Assembly: GCA_015499985.1 (NCBI GenBank)
Contig: JAAAUF010000101.1
Span: 1-64,000, forward strand
Length of the DNA stretch: 64,000 bases
Direction of reading: 5' to 3'
Origin: Haplosporangium gracile
Lineage: Eukaryota; Mortierellomycota; Mortierellomycetes; Mortierellales; Mortierellaceae
This document shows, piece after piece, positions 44,878 to 58,008 of this stretch (positions are counted from its first letter, which is position 1; every line of letters starts with the position of its first letter). The notes under the pieces are model-generated. The model did no database searches. It was not told the DNA's origin and saw only the letters and a list, made by a program, of their open reading frames with translations. The position numbers and the translations under genes were made by a program.

Positions 44878-45965
44878 TTAAACGGTATAGTATCCAGGAA
44901 GCAAGAATTCCAACTTCTTAACAGCTTCCGCACTACGTTTCTCAGGGGCAGTCATACATGCAAACCTCATGCTTCCCTTCAAACCCTCCGAAACCTGCCC
45001 ATTCTCAACAACTTGCTCCAAACCTGGCAAAATAGCCGCTAACAATCTATGAGCATTGCTCGAGTTCGCCTTCAAGTTCGCAACAACCGCCTCAACCGTA
45101 ACAGCAACTTCGTGCTCCTTCCAGCAATCATAATCCGTCGACATGCAGATCATCTGGTAAGCAATCTCGGCTTCACGGGCAAGCTTGGCCTCGGGGAGAA
45201 CACTCATGTTGATCAAATCCGCACCGAAAGAACGATACATGTGAGACTCTGCACGTGTCGAGAACTGAGGTCCCTCCATGCAGACCAAAGTCTTTTGACG
45301 ATGAAAATCTCCGCCCTCAATCACGCCACGCTGGTCCCAAATCACTTGCTCGAGGACTGCGGAGAAGGGGTCAGCAAACATGGCGTGGGCGACCAAACCA
45401 TCCTCAAAGAAGGTCGAGGGGCGGATGCCCTTGGTGCGGTCAATGATCTGCGAGGGGAGGACAAAGTCGCGAGGCTTGAGTTCCTCACGGAGGGATCCGA
45501 CTGCAGAGTAGGCAATAATGGCCTCAACACCAAGGGACTTGAGGGCCGCAATGTTGGCACGTGCGGGGACTTCGGAGGGGGTCAGGTAGTGACCACGGCC
45601 GTGGCGAGCCAAGAATGCAATGTGGAGACCGGAAGCTGTCTTGGCGATAGTGATAGCATCGCTAGGCTTGCCCCAAGGCTAATTATTATTCAATTGGATG
45701 GCAGTAAGTGTGAGATACAAGGGGCATGCTTCCACAAGTGTTCTGCTCGTCAACAGGCATAAATAAGAAAAGGCAATTGAAACTGGAAAAGTAGAAGCAA
45801 TTGAGAAAAAAACGTACGGTGTCGGGGTTGACTTCAGTAACGTGCGTAAGACCCTCGAGGTTGTAGAGTCCACTTCCGCCAATAATGGCAATCTTGACAG
45901 GCTGTTGTTGTTCATGAATGAGGTGAAAGTAGAATGCAAATAAAAAAAAAGGAGGTTAGTACCAT
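44878..45965 (-). CDS. MEU1: S-methyl-5'-thioadenosine phosphorylase
   Basis: Cleaves methylthioadenosine with phosphate to adenine and methylthioribose-1-phosphate, first step of methionine salvage; cytosolic or nuclear trimer. Exons 45965-45963, 45901-45818 and 45678-44878 (888 nt, 295 residues). KIAIIGGSGLYNLEGL, RHGRGHYLTPSEVPARANI, EGPQFSTRAES, INMSVLPEAKLAREAEI and STDYDCW are family signatures (phosphate and substrate loops). The first coding exon is the ATG alone: a 61-nt intron (GTACTAAC...CAACAG) follows directly and gives M-PVKIAIIGG. No other start in phase was found. Second intron 139 nt. Confidence 0.9.
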
Positions 45966-46295
45966 TGACTTTGTGTAAGTCTCTTTTCAGAGAACAAGTT
46001 TTTTTCTTCCGCTCCTGTTTTTTTTCATAGACAAGCGAGTGAGTGAGTGAGTAACAATAAACAAATAGGAATAGTTGACTTGCAGGGTGAGCCATGGTGC
46101 GGTGTGGATGTATATGTTTCTACGGAAGGAGTTGATGCTGGAACAGAGCAAATGAAAAAAAGAAGAGAAAAGAAGGGGAAAGTTTCCTTTTCGTTGGTTA
46201 TGGAAAATGTATTTTCGTTGAGCGGTGTTTTTATTTTTTTTCCCGTGAAAACGAAAAATGTGACTGTGCATTATTGATAACGGCCAGCTATGTAA

Positions 46296-49200
46296 TTAGA
46301 GCAGCTTGATCTTGCGGGCGATCAACATGAACAGACCCGCTGCAATGAATATCGCTGTGACAATCCAAAAGAACCACGCCAGATCCTCAGACTCCTGTCC
46401 CGGCACCGGTACGTTCATCCCCCACAAACCCGTCACAAGATTCATCGGCAGCACAATACTTCCAAGGACCTATTTGTCATATTCGAGAAAATGGATAAGT
46501 TAATAACTGTATTCATAGAGGTCACAATATGCAGAAAGTTGAATGACAGACCAAAGAGACACTTGCAGTAAGTTTGGTGAGGACGTCGTTGGTCTCGTTA
46601 GAGGCAGAGGTCATCTCGATGTTAATCTGGGCAAGGTAGTTTGAGTGTGACCGGGACAAGATTTTTTCATAATGCGACAAGTTCTGCAGCATCGTGATGA
46701 TATGGTCTACGAGCAACAAAAAAAGACAAGTGTCAATCGATTGTTCAAGTATCGCAGACGAGTAATATCTCCAGTAGAAATAAACATCCGGCTCGAAGCA
46801 TACCTTGGATGTCACCCATGAAGAGGCCGATCTCGCCCATGTTCTTGCGTCCCATACGGCCCTCGTATCGCTTAATCAATCCCTTAATGACATCGGCCTT
46901 GCCCGTGAGTAAGCGGAGCAAGCTCATGACCCGCTTTCGGCAATTACCGATCCTCCGCAACATGTCTGACTGCTCTGATTCTTTTAAAATAAGAACCAGC
47001 TCGTCAATCATGTCGACCTCCGCCTCGATTTCGCCGATCAACGGTGCGAACGTGTCTACAATGTCGTCGATTATCGCATAATTGATCCAATCTGGAGTTA
47101 CTTCAATCCTGTCCTTTAAATGCCGGATTCGCTTTCTCACATTTCTACAATGCGGCACTGGTCGGAAATGATACTATTGTCATAGCAAAAGATGGGCAGT
47201 ATGAGCATGACATGGCATGGAATTTAAACCGGATGGGAGCTGCCAAGGAGACATAAGAAGTGACTTACAGAAATGATGCCGCCGGGGAAAACAAGGGTAT
47301 ATATGCTCATAGGACTCAAAAAGTTGTTGCTGTTGGGGTCGAGCACAAACGTCCGGAAACAGACAAAGTAGTAGTTGAGGAACATCTCGCACTTTTCCCG
47401 TCCTTCCTCCATCAGGATATCCTCTGTCGTCAGGGGGTGAATTCTAAAGACCTTTAAATGAAAATGGGAAATCGCCTCATCAGCATAAAGCCTATGAGGT
47501 CATGCAGCGCAATAAATACCAACAGGTGCTCACAAAAAAATGATGAAGAATACACACCTGACTGAGCATGCGAATCTCCTCGTCAGTGGGCGCTAAAACA
47601 TCCAGCCAAAAATACCCTGCCTGTAACATGTTGGACAAGGTCTGGCCCCTTGGAGGAATCTCCCCCAATGTTTGCGCGTGCACAGTAACAGATGCTGTCG
47701 AATAGAGTGTGAATCGATACGCATCATCTAGCGGGACCTAAATTGTGCGACATGGAGAGAAAAGTGGACACCTTCTATTAACCAACTGATTCTTCATTTT
47801 TTACCGTTTTTCAATTCCAACTGCGCATGTATGTGTGCTTACTTGAGTCTTGTCTCGCTCGCCAAAGAGACTATAGCCTCGTTCAGGGATTCCAAAGTTT
47901 TTGCCTGGGATTGAACCATAATTCAAGTCCTGTGCTGATTTGATCGAGAGTGGGGTTGAACTGGTGAAGGATGTTCCCCTGAGTTTGGATAAGAATCCGC
48001 CTGGGGCACTTCTGGTTCTTGCTTGGGGTCCTGGAGTTGTTTTGGCTGTCCCATTCTCTGAGACTGACATCATCTTTTGAGTCTTGATCTGCTCCAGTCG
48101 AATGTAGTCTTCCAATGAGGCATAATCGATCTCCAGATTGGTGGCGGGTAATGGATAGCACACCTGGTTGTGGAATGGTGACAATTAACAGAAAAAAGTT
48201 CGTTAGCAAAAGTGCGTTTGTATCTTATTCAAAAACATCGAAAGAAAAAAGAAAGAAAAAAAATAAGATGTGTGTGGAAGACTTGCGGATGAACTGTCTC
48301 AGGCAAGGCGGAGCGCTGATCACATCCAAATCCTGGACCTCAAAGGGAAAACAAAACTTACGTCTTCTTCAGCGACAGAGTGCCGCCGGCTGGAAAAGTC
48401 ATGGCTCGAGTCAGTAACGTCCTCATAGTCATAATGGTGCGACGATCCGTTGCTTTCCATGTCAATCACACGCGCGCCCTTCTTAGCCTCCCTTTGAATC
48501 TTAGACAGTCGCGCATGGAGCGGGACAGGCGAAGGGGTCATCATTCGTGGTAGAGGACCCATCACCTCCAGAACCGTTGGGGACGACGAGAGTACAGTCC
48601 TGGCAGGGCGTTCTCGATCCAAGTCGACAGTGCCGATATGTGGTAGATTCTGCTCACCACCTGTGATGATCTGCGGCATAATCAGTGTGTCCTCTGTCAT
48701 GTCCCTGTTGTGGTGGTCTGAGTCACTGCTGCGGTCGCTGAGCTTGGGACTCGATCCAGACGATTGCCCTTGTTCTGTTGGTTGACGTGAGTTGACAAGG
48801 TGTGCCTGTGATGAAAAGGAGTGGGAGCGAGTCGATGTAACTGAAGGTCCTTGTAATGGTGATGGGTTGGGTGGGGATGACTTGCGATAACTACGGCGGG
48901 ACGAGGCTGAAGTAGGATGGAATCCGGAGAGTCGGACCCGCTGCGGTGTCGATCCGCTGCTATTATTGAATTGGGGATCACAGCGGATGGTGTGCTGCGA
49001 GGTAGGTCGATCTGAGCCGTAGGTTGGCGGGCGTGTGTTTTGGAGTTGCTCTTGGTGTAGTCGATCTTGAAACTGTCGTTGCAGCGGCTGATGGTCAACA
49101 AAGGAGTCCCCGTACAGTAGAGGTGATAATCCCTCAAAACTGTCGGAGTAGTTGCCCGCGTCGAGTGACCTAGAGGAAAAAGAAAACGACGAGTTGCGAG

Positions 49201-49603
49201 TAGAAGCTGCCAGCAGAGGCGCCGTCTTCCTAGAGGACTGTGCTCCTACTCCTCCTGCAGATCCTACTCCATGGTGGTGATGGTCTAACAGCTCTTGTTG
49301 TTGTTCCCGTTGTTCCCGTTCCCGTTCTTTGTCACGCTTAAACCTGCGTCGACGTCTTCCGGAGCGATCTGAGCCAGAGTCGGCCGCGTGGTCCATATCG
49401 TTGTTGTCATAATGGACATGGTCGGTACGATTATTGTCGTTGGAGAAGGAGAGGTCGTCGTGGAGAGAGAGAATGCTCTTGGAGAGTGCGGACAGTTCAG
49501 AGGGGGTCCGCCGCGGCGAGGGTCGACTATGATTGCGAGTAGGAACAACGGCAGCAGCAAAGGAAGAGGGGGAGGTAGGAGTTGGAGTTGTCCGTTGATC
49601 CAT
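46296..49603 (-). CDS. CorA-family Mg2+ transporter, MNR2/ALR type
   Basis: Seven exons (49603-48362, 48163-47843, 47737-47558, 47451-47269, 47173-46804, 46706-46552, 46469-46296; 2625 nt, 874 residues). The 414-residue Ser/Arg-rich disordered N-terminus with a His run is typical of fungal Alr/Mnr2 proteins. The cytoplasmic funnel follows (YFWLDVLAPTDEEI, FRIHPLTTEDIL, DWINYAIIDDIVDTFAPLI). Two membrane helices stand at the C-terminus, the first ending in LWGMN: the Mg-selective GMN motif at 834-836. The short tail AARKIKLL-like end is basic. Vacuolar (Mnr2) versus plasma-membrane (Alr1) location cannot be told. One donor (GTCTGT at 46551) is non-canonical but keeps TASVSL-VLGSIVLP in phase. 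Confidence 0.93.
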
Positions 49604-50070
49604 TCTCTTGCTTTTTGTTTGAGGAGTTGATCAGAGGGGGTGAGAAAAAAGGGAAGAAGAGGAGAACAAAGCGTGTGTGCTGAACCGGGTAACAATAAAA
49701 AAAAAGAGAGAAAGAGAGAGAGAGAGAAAACGAATGTAACAACGAGACAAATAGGAATGGAATGGAGTGTGATGTATTGTTTAGTCGAAGTGTAGAAAAG
49801 ACAAAGAGTGCAAAAGGGAATGTATACAAAGGATGAGAGGTGAAGTGAGAAAGGGATAGAGGACACACAACCTCGTGAGATCAAGGGGAAAAAGAACAGA
49901 AGAAGAGGAGAGAAGTGAAGTGAAAGGGAAAGGGAAGGGGAAAGGGAAAGTGAAGACAAGGCAAGAATAAAAAACTGAGCGAGAGAATAAAAAGAAAACC
50001 TGCAGCTTGAAATGGAAGTCATGAAGATGAGGCGGACCACCCACTCCACAACAATATGTAATTTAAACAC
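49604..50070 (-). promoter_or_regulatory. Pyrimidine-rich leader or core promoter of the Mg transporter
   Basis: About 450 bp that are almost pure C/T on the coding strand (purine on +), directly upstream of ATG 49603, with GA-repeat runs. It resembles the tract upstream of the kinase gene. Long open frames across it are low-complexity. Confidence 0.5.
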
Positions 50071-51151
50071 AGCAAAAGCGCACAGAAATCAAAACCTCCC
50101 TCCCACTTTCTTTTCACACTACTGTTTACACGTTACAATGTTCAACTGGCGACAGTATTCTCTCCGTATTACGATGGCGCCATGAAACGCGTACACACGC
50201 CCCGCTACCGATGCCTGCTTCTGCCGCTGCCCCACCTTGCATAGCATCCTAAAACACTGCAGTCGCCAGAAAGCAACCTTCTTATCGAGGACAGGTCAAG
50301 CGGAGGTCATCGACTCGTCATGTCATCGCGTCACGTGGAGTATTTTCTTACAACTCTCGCCGGCCTAGAAAACCTCCATGCTCTTGTGTAATGAACTAAT
50401 GATACTTTATCATTGTCGTTCGCTCGCCCTTTCTTTCACAATGCACACTCTCTTTTAGACTGCAACTATGCGCATAGGCATAGAAAAAAGCAAGAGATAC
50501 GTTTGGTTGCGTGCAGCGCAGGAACAACACAAGACCGCAAAGGGCAACAATAGATTCTTGCCTTGCCGCCTGCTCATCAATCGCTTCTCTCCTTACTCCT
50601 TTCTTCAATCCTCATTCTCGCTTACTGCCTCCTACTTTCAAAATCCAACAGCAGGCTTCTTTTTCCTTCCTTAATTGATCCTTCTTTTGTTCTCTCGCAT
50701 TGAAGAGACCCCGGGTCAATAATCCAGTACAAACAAAAACCAACATCCCTGTGGTGTTTGGTTGGTTTGTGATGTTCAACCTCCTGAGGCATACCATTGC
50801 TTCTCATTGCCTTTTTTTTCTCACACTCACAATCAGCTCACTACCCTTGCAATCCATCTTCCCTGCCTAAAACGGTACAGTTGGGATGAAAAGTATCTAG
50901 ATCAAGATTTCCCACTAAAAGACCTTTTCTATTCTAGAGCAAAAGAGCATTGGAGTCTGGAGTAAATGTAGTAACTGTGTAAATACGCACACGACACACG
51001 TGAAGAAAAAAATGACTGCTGAAACACCCCCTCCCCCCCACCTCCCACTGACTGGGTCGACCGATCGACCATTGTTAACTTCTTGTATTTTGGTCGTGTG
51101 AGCGAAAGAAGATGACAATCCATCCATCTCCTTTTTTTTTTGTCTCCTAGC

Positions 51152-51220
51152 CTACACTCCTTTTTGCCAAAAATGCACTTTTCATAAGAAACATGCATTT
51201 TTTGGCAAAAAGGAGTGTAG
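51152..51220. repeat. Fold-back inverted repeat (26-27 bp arms, 16-nt loop)
   Basis: The left arm (51152-51177) starts CTACACTCCTTTTTGCCAAA and the right arm (51194-51220) ends GGCAAAAAGGAGTGTAG. The arms are complementary over their full length except for one extra T in the right-arm run. The loop is CTTTTCATAAGAAACA. Confidence 0.9.
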
Positions 51221-51397
51221 TCCTGGATTTCATATTACATTATGAAGGAGAGAAAGAAAAATCAATTGCCAAGTACGGGTGACCTGTGATTTCGATGCAG
51301 GTAATGGACTGCTTCTAGAACTAGGTTAAGTACTGAATGCACCCTACATTCACTTACCAGGTAGGCGTTCGACTCCTATGTGGTTAGAGAAGTTCCC

Positions 51398-51664
51398 ATG
51401 GTGGCATATTATCCGTTTAGTCTGGGTACAGATGGAGATCGTCGTATAAGAAAAAGAGGTTATCTAGGGGCTCATGTCGCAATAGAGATGCGACTAAGAA
51501 AGTATCCGTTTATCGATATAGGAGGCGTAGGGATTAGAACCACTTCTATATTCTCTTCGACACTTTGTGCAAACTGTAAGAAAGTTAAGCACAGCGGTAA
51601 AAATCACTCAATGGCCCATCCAAATCAATGGTATAGAGAGTCCCACCTCGAGTGTATGTTGTAA
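51398..51664 (+). CDS. Possible small protein or element fragment with CxxC
   Basis: From ATG 51398, 88 codons to TAA. Basic, with IEMRLRKYPF, then LCANCKKVKHSGKNHSMAH and HLECML: Cys and His spacing (C-x2-C-x4-H-x5-H) that could bind zinc. It lies 180 bp after the fold-back hairpin. No family recognised; may be chance or a transposase remnant. Confidence 0.25.
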   Translation: MVAYYPFSLGTDGDRRIRKRGYLGAHVAIEMRLRKYPFIDIGGVGIRTTSIFSSTLCANCKKVKHSGKNHSMAHPNQWYRESHLECML

Positions 51665-53494
51665 CAGTTAGTCAACTACCAAACGGCCAGTGCCAGCTCT
51701 ATTCCTAAAAAAAGATATAAGTCGGGTGTGTTCTTAGAATGATGAAAACCCTTTTGGACAATCGATAGTAATAAAAAGGAACGTAATGCAGCACCACCAC
51801 AACCACCAACCTTACACAGAATATTGCTGCGGAATAGTAACAGATCTTAATTGCACAGGAGGAGGATCATCATTCCGTTGTGAGTAGTCTATGCTTTATT
51901 GACGCATCGGTTTAACGGACAAACACTATCTATGAATACAGCAAGAAAGAAAAGCAACCGATACCGTATAGTCAAGTGTCCAAAGGGGTCCTGCTAGTCA
52001 GCCAAGCGATCACCTTCTCTGCCTACAGAGTCGCGCCTCCCCCTATCATGATAGAAACGGGAAAAACAAGGCGCAACACTGCACAGCATGGCGGCAGTTA
52101 CAGACACCCTATAGGAGAGAACTATATGTCCATTGACCTCCACTATCTGTCACCCATTCCTTTCCACAACGTGCTCATTGTCAATGCACGTTTTCTCTCC
52201 TTTGAACCTTCCTTTAGAGCCAAACGTCCACCACATCGATACTAGAACCATGACAAAGAAGCACTAGAGAAAAAAGCGGGCATTTCGACTAAACTAGCGA
52301 ATTCTTTTTCCTCATCTTCCCTTGCCCGTTTGCTTCTCCTCCACATGGGACAACAGCCTTGTGTCTAGTCTGTGAAAAAATCAAACAGACAGAGAGAGAG
52401 ACAACAGGAATGAACCGATCAGTCATTATTGTGTCTTAATTTGGGACGTCCTCGAAAAGTGTGAAAGGTGAAGGAGAGGACAGGTGCAACACCTCACACC
52501 TCACCTGTTTGCCTTTGTGTCTGTCCTACAACGCCACTTTCACCTTCATCAGAGCCCTCTTGTTAAGTCGACACTGCGACTTTTACACTTACACACATAC
52601 TTTTTCTCCGTTGTCTTCTGTGAGCAACGCACAGAAAAACATCCAACGAGGATGAGTATCTATTCAGCATCCCAAAACGTACATCGTTTTGCTCTGCATT
52701 AACGACCTCCCCTCAACTCCTCCCAACTCTGTTTACCCGGGTTTGTCCCCATTTGCATTTTCTTGTAACGACTACATGCAAACAGCAAAACCTTAACAAA
52801 CAAAGCAAAAAAAAAAAATATAAAACAAACCCAGACCTCCCCCTGTCTTCCACCTACCGCCCAAACACCAAGGTGCAGATCCGGGCTCCTCTTCTTCCTT
52901 CCCTCTGTTTTCGTTTTGTTTTTTTTATGTTGGCGTTCATAACCCAATCAAAATGGCGGATGGCCACCACGGGCCAACGTTTTGTTCTTGCCAGTGGCGA
53001 TGGTAAAAAAAACGATAGTTTTTTTTCCTTTGCTTGTTTGACTGTCCAATTTCTCGCTTGTTGTTTGTTCGTCCTTTTCCCACCCGTGGAGGATGGCCAA
53101 ACACACACACACACACAGTGCATCTGTTCGAAGCTCTGTGTAATGTCGAATGACCTTCTTTTTGTAAGCTCCAACCAACGAATCAGCTTGTTATGTAACG
53201 AAACGTGAAAGTTCTCTGCTAGGCCGTTCTCGTCCGTCGTGTCTTGAATTCCATTCGATAGCCCCCATCCCCTATTCTTCCTCATTTCGATCAACCTGCT
53301 CGTGTTCTCGTATCGCATTATCTCTGTCTACTCCTCCTTTTCCATCCCTTAGCTGCCGTTGGTTCTTTTTTGCTGTGTCTCAGTGTGTAAGGGAGATGGT
53401 GTTTTTATCTCGCGATCAGGCAGATGATGGGGGCGGTTCGCTTTTCGATGATCGAAAGGCGAGCGCATTTCGTGCAGTGTCTTAACTCCCCCCC

Positions 53495-53504
53495 NNNNNN
53501 NNNN
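53495..53504. other. Assembly gap (10 N)
   Basis: Ten undetermined bases after a C run; true gap size unknown. Confidence 0.98.
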
Positions 53505-55191
53505 TGAAGGAGGCAGAAGAGAAAAGGAAGAAGAAGAGCGGCGAAATGGAAGATTCTGAAATGATGGATTCGGAATTCATCACATATGAAGAGAAAGGGT
53601 GGTGATGGTGATCAGCAATGTCTCTCTATATATTTCTAACTCGCGACACATGTAAGACACTCAAATCGAGAGTGCGCACTGATGGAATCATGAAAAGTAC
53701 GACTAAAACCCTTATTGTCCCTGTCTTTGTCTCATAAACCTACGATAGGAATCAAAGAATTAAGGCTGCGCGTTGTGTCTTGGAGCATGATGCCTATTAG
53801 GCACCGTCTTTGGTCTCTTGGTTATTAACGACGCTGAAATTGCATTGGAGAGTTGTTGGTTTATTTCATATACTTTCCCATACAGAAAACAAAATTTGAA
53901 CATTGGAACAGAAAGGGTGTGTGGTAAGCTGTGCTTCTTGGGTTCTACTCTAATTAGATTGGATCGACTCTCTCTCCCGCAAAAGTATTATTATCATCTT
54001 TACAGTTCATGAATGTTCATCTCCGTACTCCACCAACGCCTCCCTTCACTCTACCCATCCATTGGAAGAGCAGACAATTCCACTCATCAGCTAGCGATAA
54101 CTAAAACAACAAAAAAAAGGAAGAAACTCAGGAAGGAAAGGAAGGAAGCATCGAAAAACGAAGAGACAAACTCTCCTCGACCCCGACACCCCTATATTTT
54201 TGAACGCCACAGCGGAGGGTCCACATACACGTTCTGGTGTTTCTAAATTTTGATTGGCTAGAGGACTGGCACGTTTCTGCCTTTTCTAATCTTCATTAAG
54301 GTTGTACAAAAAGGAAATCCTCGGTAATTGGCCAAAAAAAAAATAAAGGGAGAGGGAGAGGGGGTTGGAGAGGGAGAGGCGTGTTGCAGTGCTGCAATTG
54401 GTACACGGTGATGGTGTGGTGTATGGTGTGGTGCGGCGGTGGTTCGTACAAACAGATAGGCAGACCGAGGGACAGACAGACGAACGGAACGTCTTTTGAG
54501 ACAAAAATAAAGGGTCATCGGTTATGCTCCTGTCTGCCTGTCCGTTTGATCTAACTTCTAGTGTTCTCTCTCTCTTTGAGAAAGAAGGTGTGTACTGTAA
54601 AAAAGATTGAGAGTCGAATGGCTCCGCCAATAAAAGCCAGAATCCATCCAGGGAGTCAACAGACCATGCTCTTCTGGGACCTGGTTGGCTGATGGCCTTA
54701 CCGGGGAAGCAACAGTTCCAGCAAGTCGAATCGACCACGAGGGTCCATCAAGCGTCGATTAGCGGCACACAGACTCTCCTTCCTTTCTTTAAAGCTCTCG
54801 ACTCAACTCAACTCGCTTTGGCTCGAACGAACAACACTAGCACATCTTTCGTCGGATGTATCTACAGTTGGATAACCACCATTCATTAGTCCAAGCTCCG
54901 TTTTTTTCATTTTCATTTACTCAACAACGTACGCACCCCTAGAGTGTGCTCAATTTAACGAAACCGCCCATTTTCTCCTCCATTTTGTATAAATACCTTG
55001 CCATCCTCACACCACCTCCTATTCTTCTGTGTGCCTCGACAACTGACCTTCCACAACCAGTAGCCCCGTCCTCTTCACCATCCTCCACCCCCAGACGGCC
55101 CCCTTTTCTTTTCCTCCTTCCGTCCCTCCTTCACCACTACCGCTCCACCCTTCCTCCTCCCACTTCTTATTCACATAACAATTCATCCAAG

Positions 55192-56834
55192 ATGATGCAA
55201 GTTCACGACTACACCTTTCTCTTCGGGATTGGTCTCTTCTTCGCCTTCATGGACGCTTACGGTATTGGTGCCAACGATGTCGCCAACTCCTTCGCCACCT
55301 CTGTCGGTTCTGGTTCCATTACCCTTTCCCAAGCCTTGATCATTGCCTGTTTCTGTGAGTTTGGAGGAGCTTTCCTCCTCGGTGCCAACACTACCGAGAC
55401 CATCAAGGGTGGAATCGTCGAGACCTCCTTGTACAAGGCCCAGCCTGAAATTCTTTTGGTACGTCTTTTCTTTCTTTGATCTGAACACGGTTTCCTCGAC
55501 AACAGCAGCAGCACAACAGTCTCTGACAGTGCAACTTTTTTATTCTTCTTTGTGAACAGTTGACTATGGTTTGCGCTTTGATCGGTTCCTCCACCTGGGT
55601 TTTGTTCGCCACCTCCCGCGGCTGGCCCGTCTCGACCACCCACGCCATTGTTGGTGCCATTTGCGGTGCCGGTATCTCTGCCTTCGGCTCCGACGGTATC
55701 CAGTGGAGTGGTATCACCAAGATTATCCTCTCTTGGGTCATCTCCCCCGTTTGTGCTGGTATTGTTTGTGCCCTCATCTTCGGTGCCACTCAGTTGTTGG
55801 TCTTGAAACATGAGAACTCGTTCCAGCGCGGTCTCATTGCCATCCCTGCCTACTTCGGTATTGCCTTGACTGTCAACGTCTTCTACATCATCTTCAAGGG
55901 TGCCCCAAACTCCTCCCTTAAGTCTGACAGCAACATTGGTATCGCCGTCGGTATCGCTCTCGGTGTTGGTGCTCTCGTCTTCCTCTGGTGCTTCTTCTTC
56001 CTCCGCCCTTTCCTCCGCCGCAGAATCCAGGACAGCGAGAACCTCCGCTGGTTCCACCTCTTCTACATTCCCTTCGTTAAGCCCCAGGGCAAGGTCCCTG
56101 AGGTTATTGAGAAGAGTGAAAAGACTGCTGATACCGATCTCGAGGCTGGTGAGGGCAAGGCCGATGCTTCCTTGGTTGAGCTCGAGAAAAAGGAGAAGAC
56201 CTTTGCCCAGAAGTTCAAGGGTGCCCTTACTCACGGTCTTACCCAGGAGGTCAACATCACCCACGACGAGAACACCAACGCTGTCCACGACCACGCCACC
56301 AAGTACGACCGCGACACCGAGCGTCTCTTCTCTGCCGTTCAGGTCATCACCGCCTGCTTCACCTCCTTTGCCCACGGTTCCAACGATGTCGCCAACGCCA
56401 TCGGTCCCCTTGCCACCATCTACTACATCTGGGAGAACGCCAACATTGATGTCAAGAAGGCCCCCGTCCCCGTCTGGATTCTTGCCTTTGGAGGTGTTGC
56501 CATCGATCTTGGTTTGATGACCTATGGTTACCACGTCATGCGTACTCTCGGTAACAAGATGACCTACATGTCCCCCACTCGTGGTTTCTCGGCCGAAATG
56601 GGTACCTCGATCACCATCTTGACCTGCTCCAAGCTCGGTCTCCCCGTTTCCTCGACCCACTGCATCACTGGTGCCACCTCGGCCATCGGTCTCATGTCTG
56701 GTGGTGGATTCAAGTCTCTCAACTGGCGTCTTTTGCTCGGTGTCTTTGCCGGATGGATTGCCACACTTCCCGCCGCCGGTATTGTCGCTGGTTTGGTGTT
56801 TGCCTTCGTCTCCCGCTCCCCCATGCTCGTGTAA
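55192..56834 (+). CDS. PHO89: Phosphate permease of the PiT family (PHO89-like)
   Basis: Na+- (or H+-) coupled inorganic phosphate symporter of the plasma membrane. Two exons (55192-55458, 55560-56834; 1542 nt, 513 residues). The duplicated PiT half-signatures are present: GANDVANSFATSVGSG near residue 27 and HGSNDVANAIGPLA in the C-terminal half, each followed by an SSTH/STTH motif (WPVSTTHAIVGA, LPVSSTHCITGA). About ten to twelve membrane segments surround a charged cytoplasmic loop (about 270-350, Lys/Glu-rich). Codon use is strongly biased to C/T endings, a sign of high expression. Two adjacent ATGs at 55192 and 55195; the first is taken. Confidence 0.95.
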
Positions 56835-58008
56835 AACATGCTCGAGCTCACTTACCCCACCTCATTGTTTGTAATGTAGTTCTATACCATCCTTCATAAT
56901 ATTTTTTTGCATATATCTCAGCCCTTTTGGAAACATTAAAACCAACTTAAGTCTGACCCCACTTTTTTGTCCTGTATGCTACTTTTTTTTGTATGATTGC
57001 GTTTTCAGTTCTTGAACAGTTTGACATCTGTTGACACACTTTGGTAGTAAGAATAAGAGGGTGTTGTGCAACGTGTAACGTTAAATGATGTCTCTCGCCC
57101 CCTTTATTTTCATCGTGCTCCAATCGATGATTCATCAATGCAACGTTACAACCAAAACCAAGTCCACACGACCAACCAACAATAAGCAAATCAGGGAAAG
57201 GGCAAAGGAGAGTTTTTGAAGAAAAGGAGGGCCTTCAGTAGATTCTAGATTGGAGATTTTTCTTACTGACGTTACCCATTACTCTCACAGTGTACCCGCA
57301 GTTAGGCGAAAAGGCAAGGGTCCTTTATGAACGATCCACTTTCACGCCTCCCTTCCCTTGCACCATTCTATGCCTCTACACTCGCTTCCTTCTGGAGTCT
57401 GGACACTCTCGATAATATTTTTCCTGGCTTCATAGCCTTTTTTTGTTGTTGTCCAAGCGGGATCGGGTTAGCTAACCCTTGAGAGAAAATATGTAATGTT
57501 TCTCGGGCGGAACTTAACTGATTATCGCCTACGCGTGGTCCCTCGAACCTGCTTTGCAGCTGGTTGCGTACGCTTTATTTTGCTAGGTTGTATGCCTTTT
57601 TGCCCTTACCCATTGACGACAATAAGCCTTGTATCAATCGTTTACCCTGTATTATGTTTTCTCAAGCAGGTTGTGAGGCGAGAAGATGAACTTGGTGGCG
57701 ATGAATCACATGATGAGTAGGACTGCCAAATAGGTTTTTGTTATTTGAGGGCGCGTCGTTCGTTTGTGTTAGCTCCACATTCAGTCGTTCATCGCCACCA
57801 CTTTTTTTTTTTTTTTTTTGCCTTTGCTCTGTTCTTCTTTGACTCAACCGACCACGACAAGACAAACACGCGACCAGGGAAGAGCGATACAAACGAGCAA
57901 GAGACAAGGAGGCGTCGATAAGAGTATACGCCCCTCTCTACATTTCAGTTAACGACATTAAGCTTAATTTACACTCAGGAACGAATACCGAAAAGATCAA
58001 CCTCAGAG
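56835..58008. other. Intergenic between phosphate permease and CAF-1 gene
   Basis: About 1.2 kb; no gene supported. A T-run of about 18 lies at about 57803-57820, about 190 bp upstream of the CAF-1 ATG. Confidence 0.5.

Larger units (their letters stand above)
50071..55191. other. 5-kb gene-poor region with hairpin, possible ORF and gap
   Basis: No confident gene. It contains the fold-back hairpin 51152-51220, a possible small ORF 51398-51664 and the N gap 53495-53504. The last few hundred bases (about 54950-55190) are C/T-rich and look like the leader of the phosphate transporter. Short frames elsewhere lack features. Confidence 0.5.

Noticed and set aside
49285..50070. 261-codon minus-strand frame upstream of the Mg transporter
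   Set aside because: Low-complexity pyrimidine translation overlapping the true first exon in another frame.
51355..51385. GGCGTTCGACTCC resembling a tRNA B box
   Set aside because: No A box or cloverleaf could be drawn around it.
55257..56660. 467-codon open frame on the minus strand
   Set aside because: It is antisense to the phosphate permease; strong third-position bias of the real gene keeps the opposite frame free of stops. No protein-like features.
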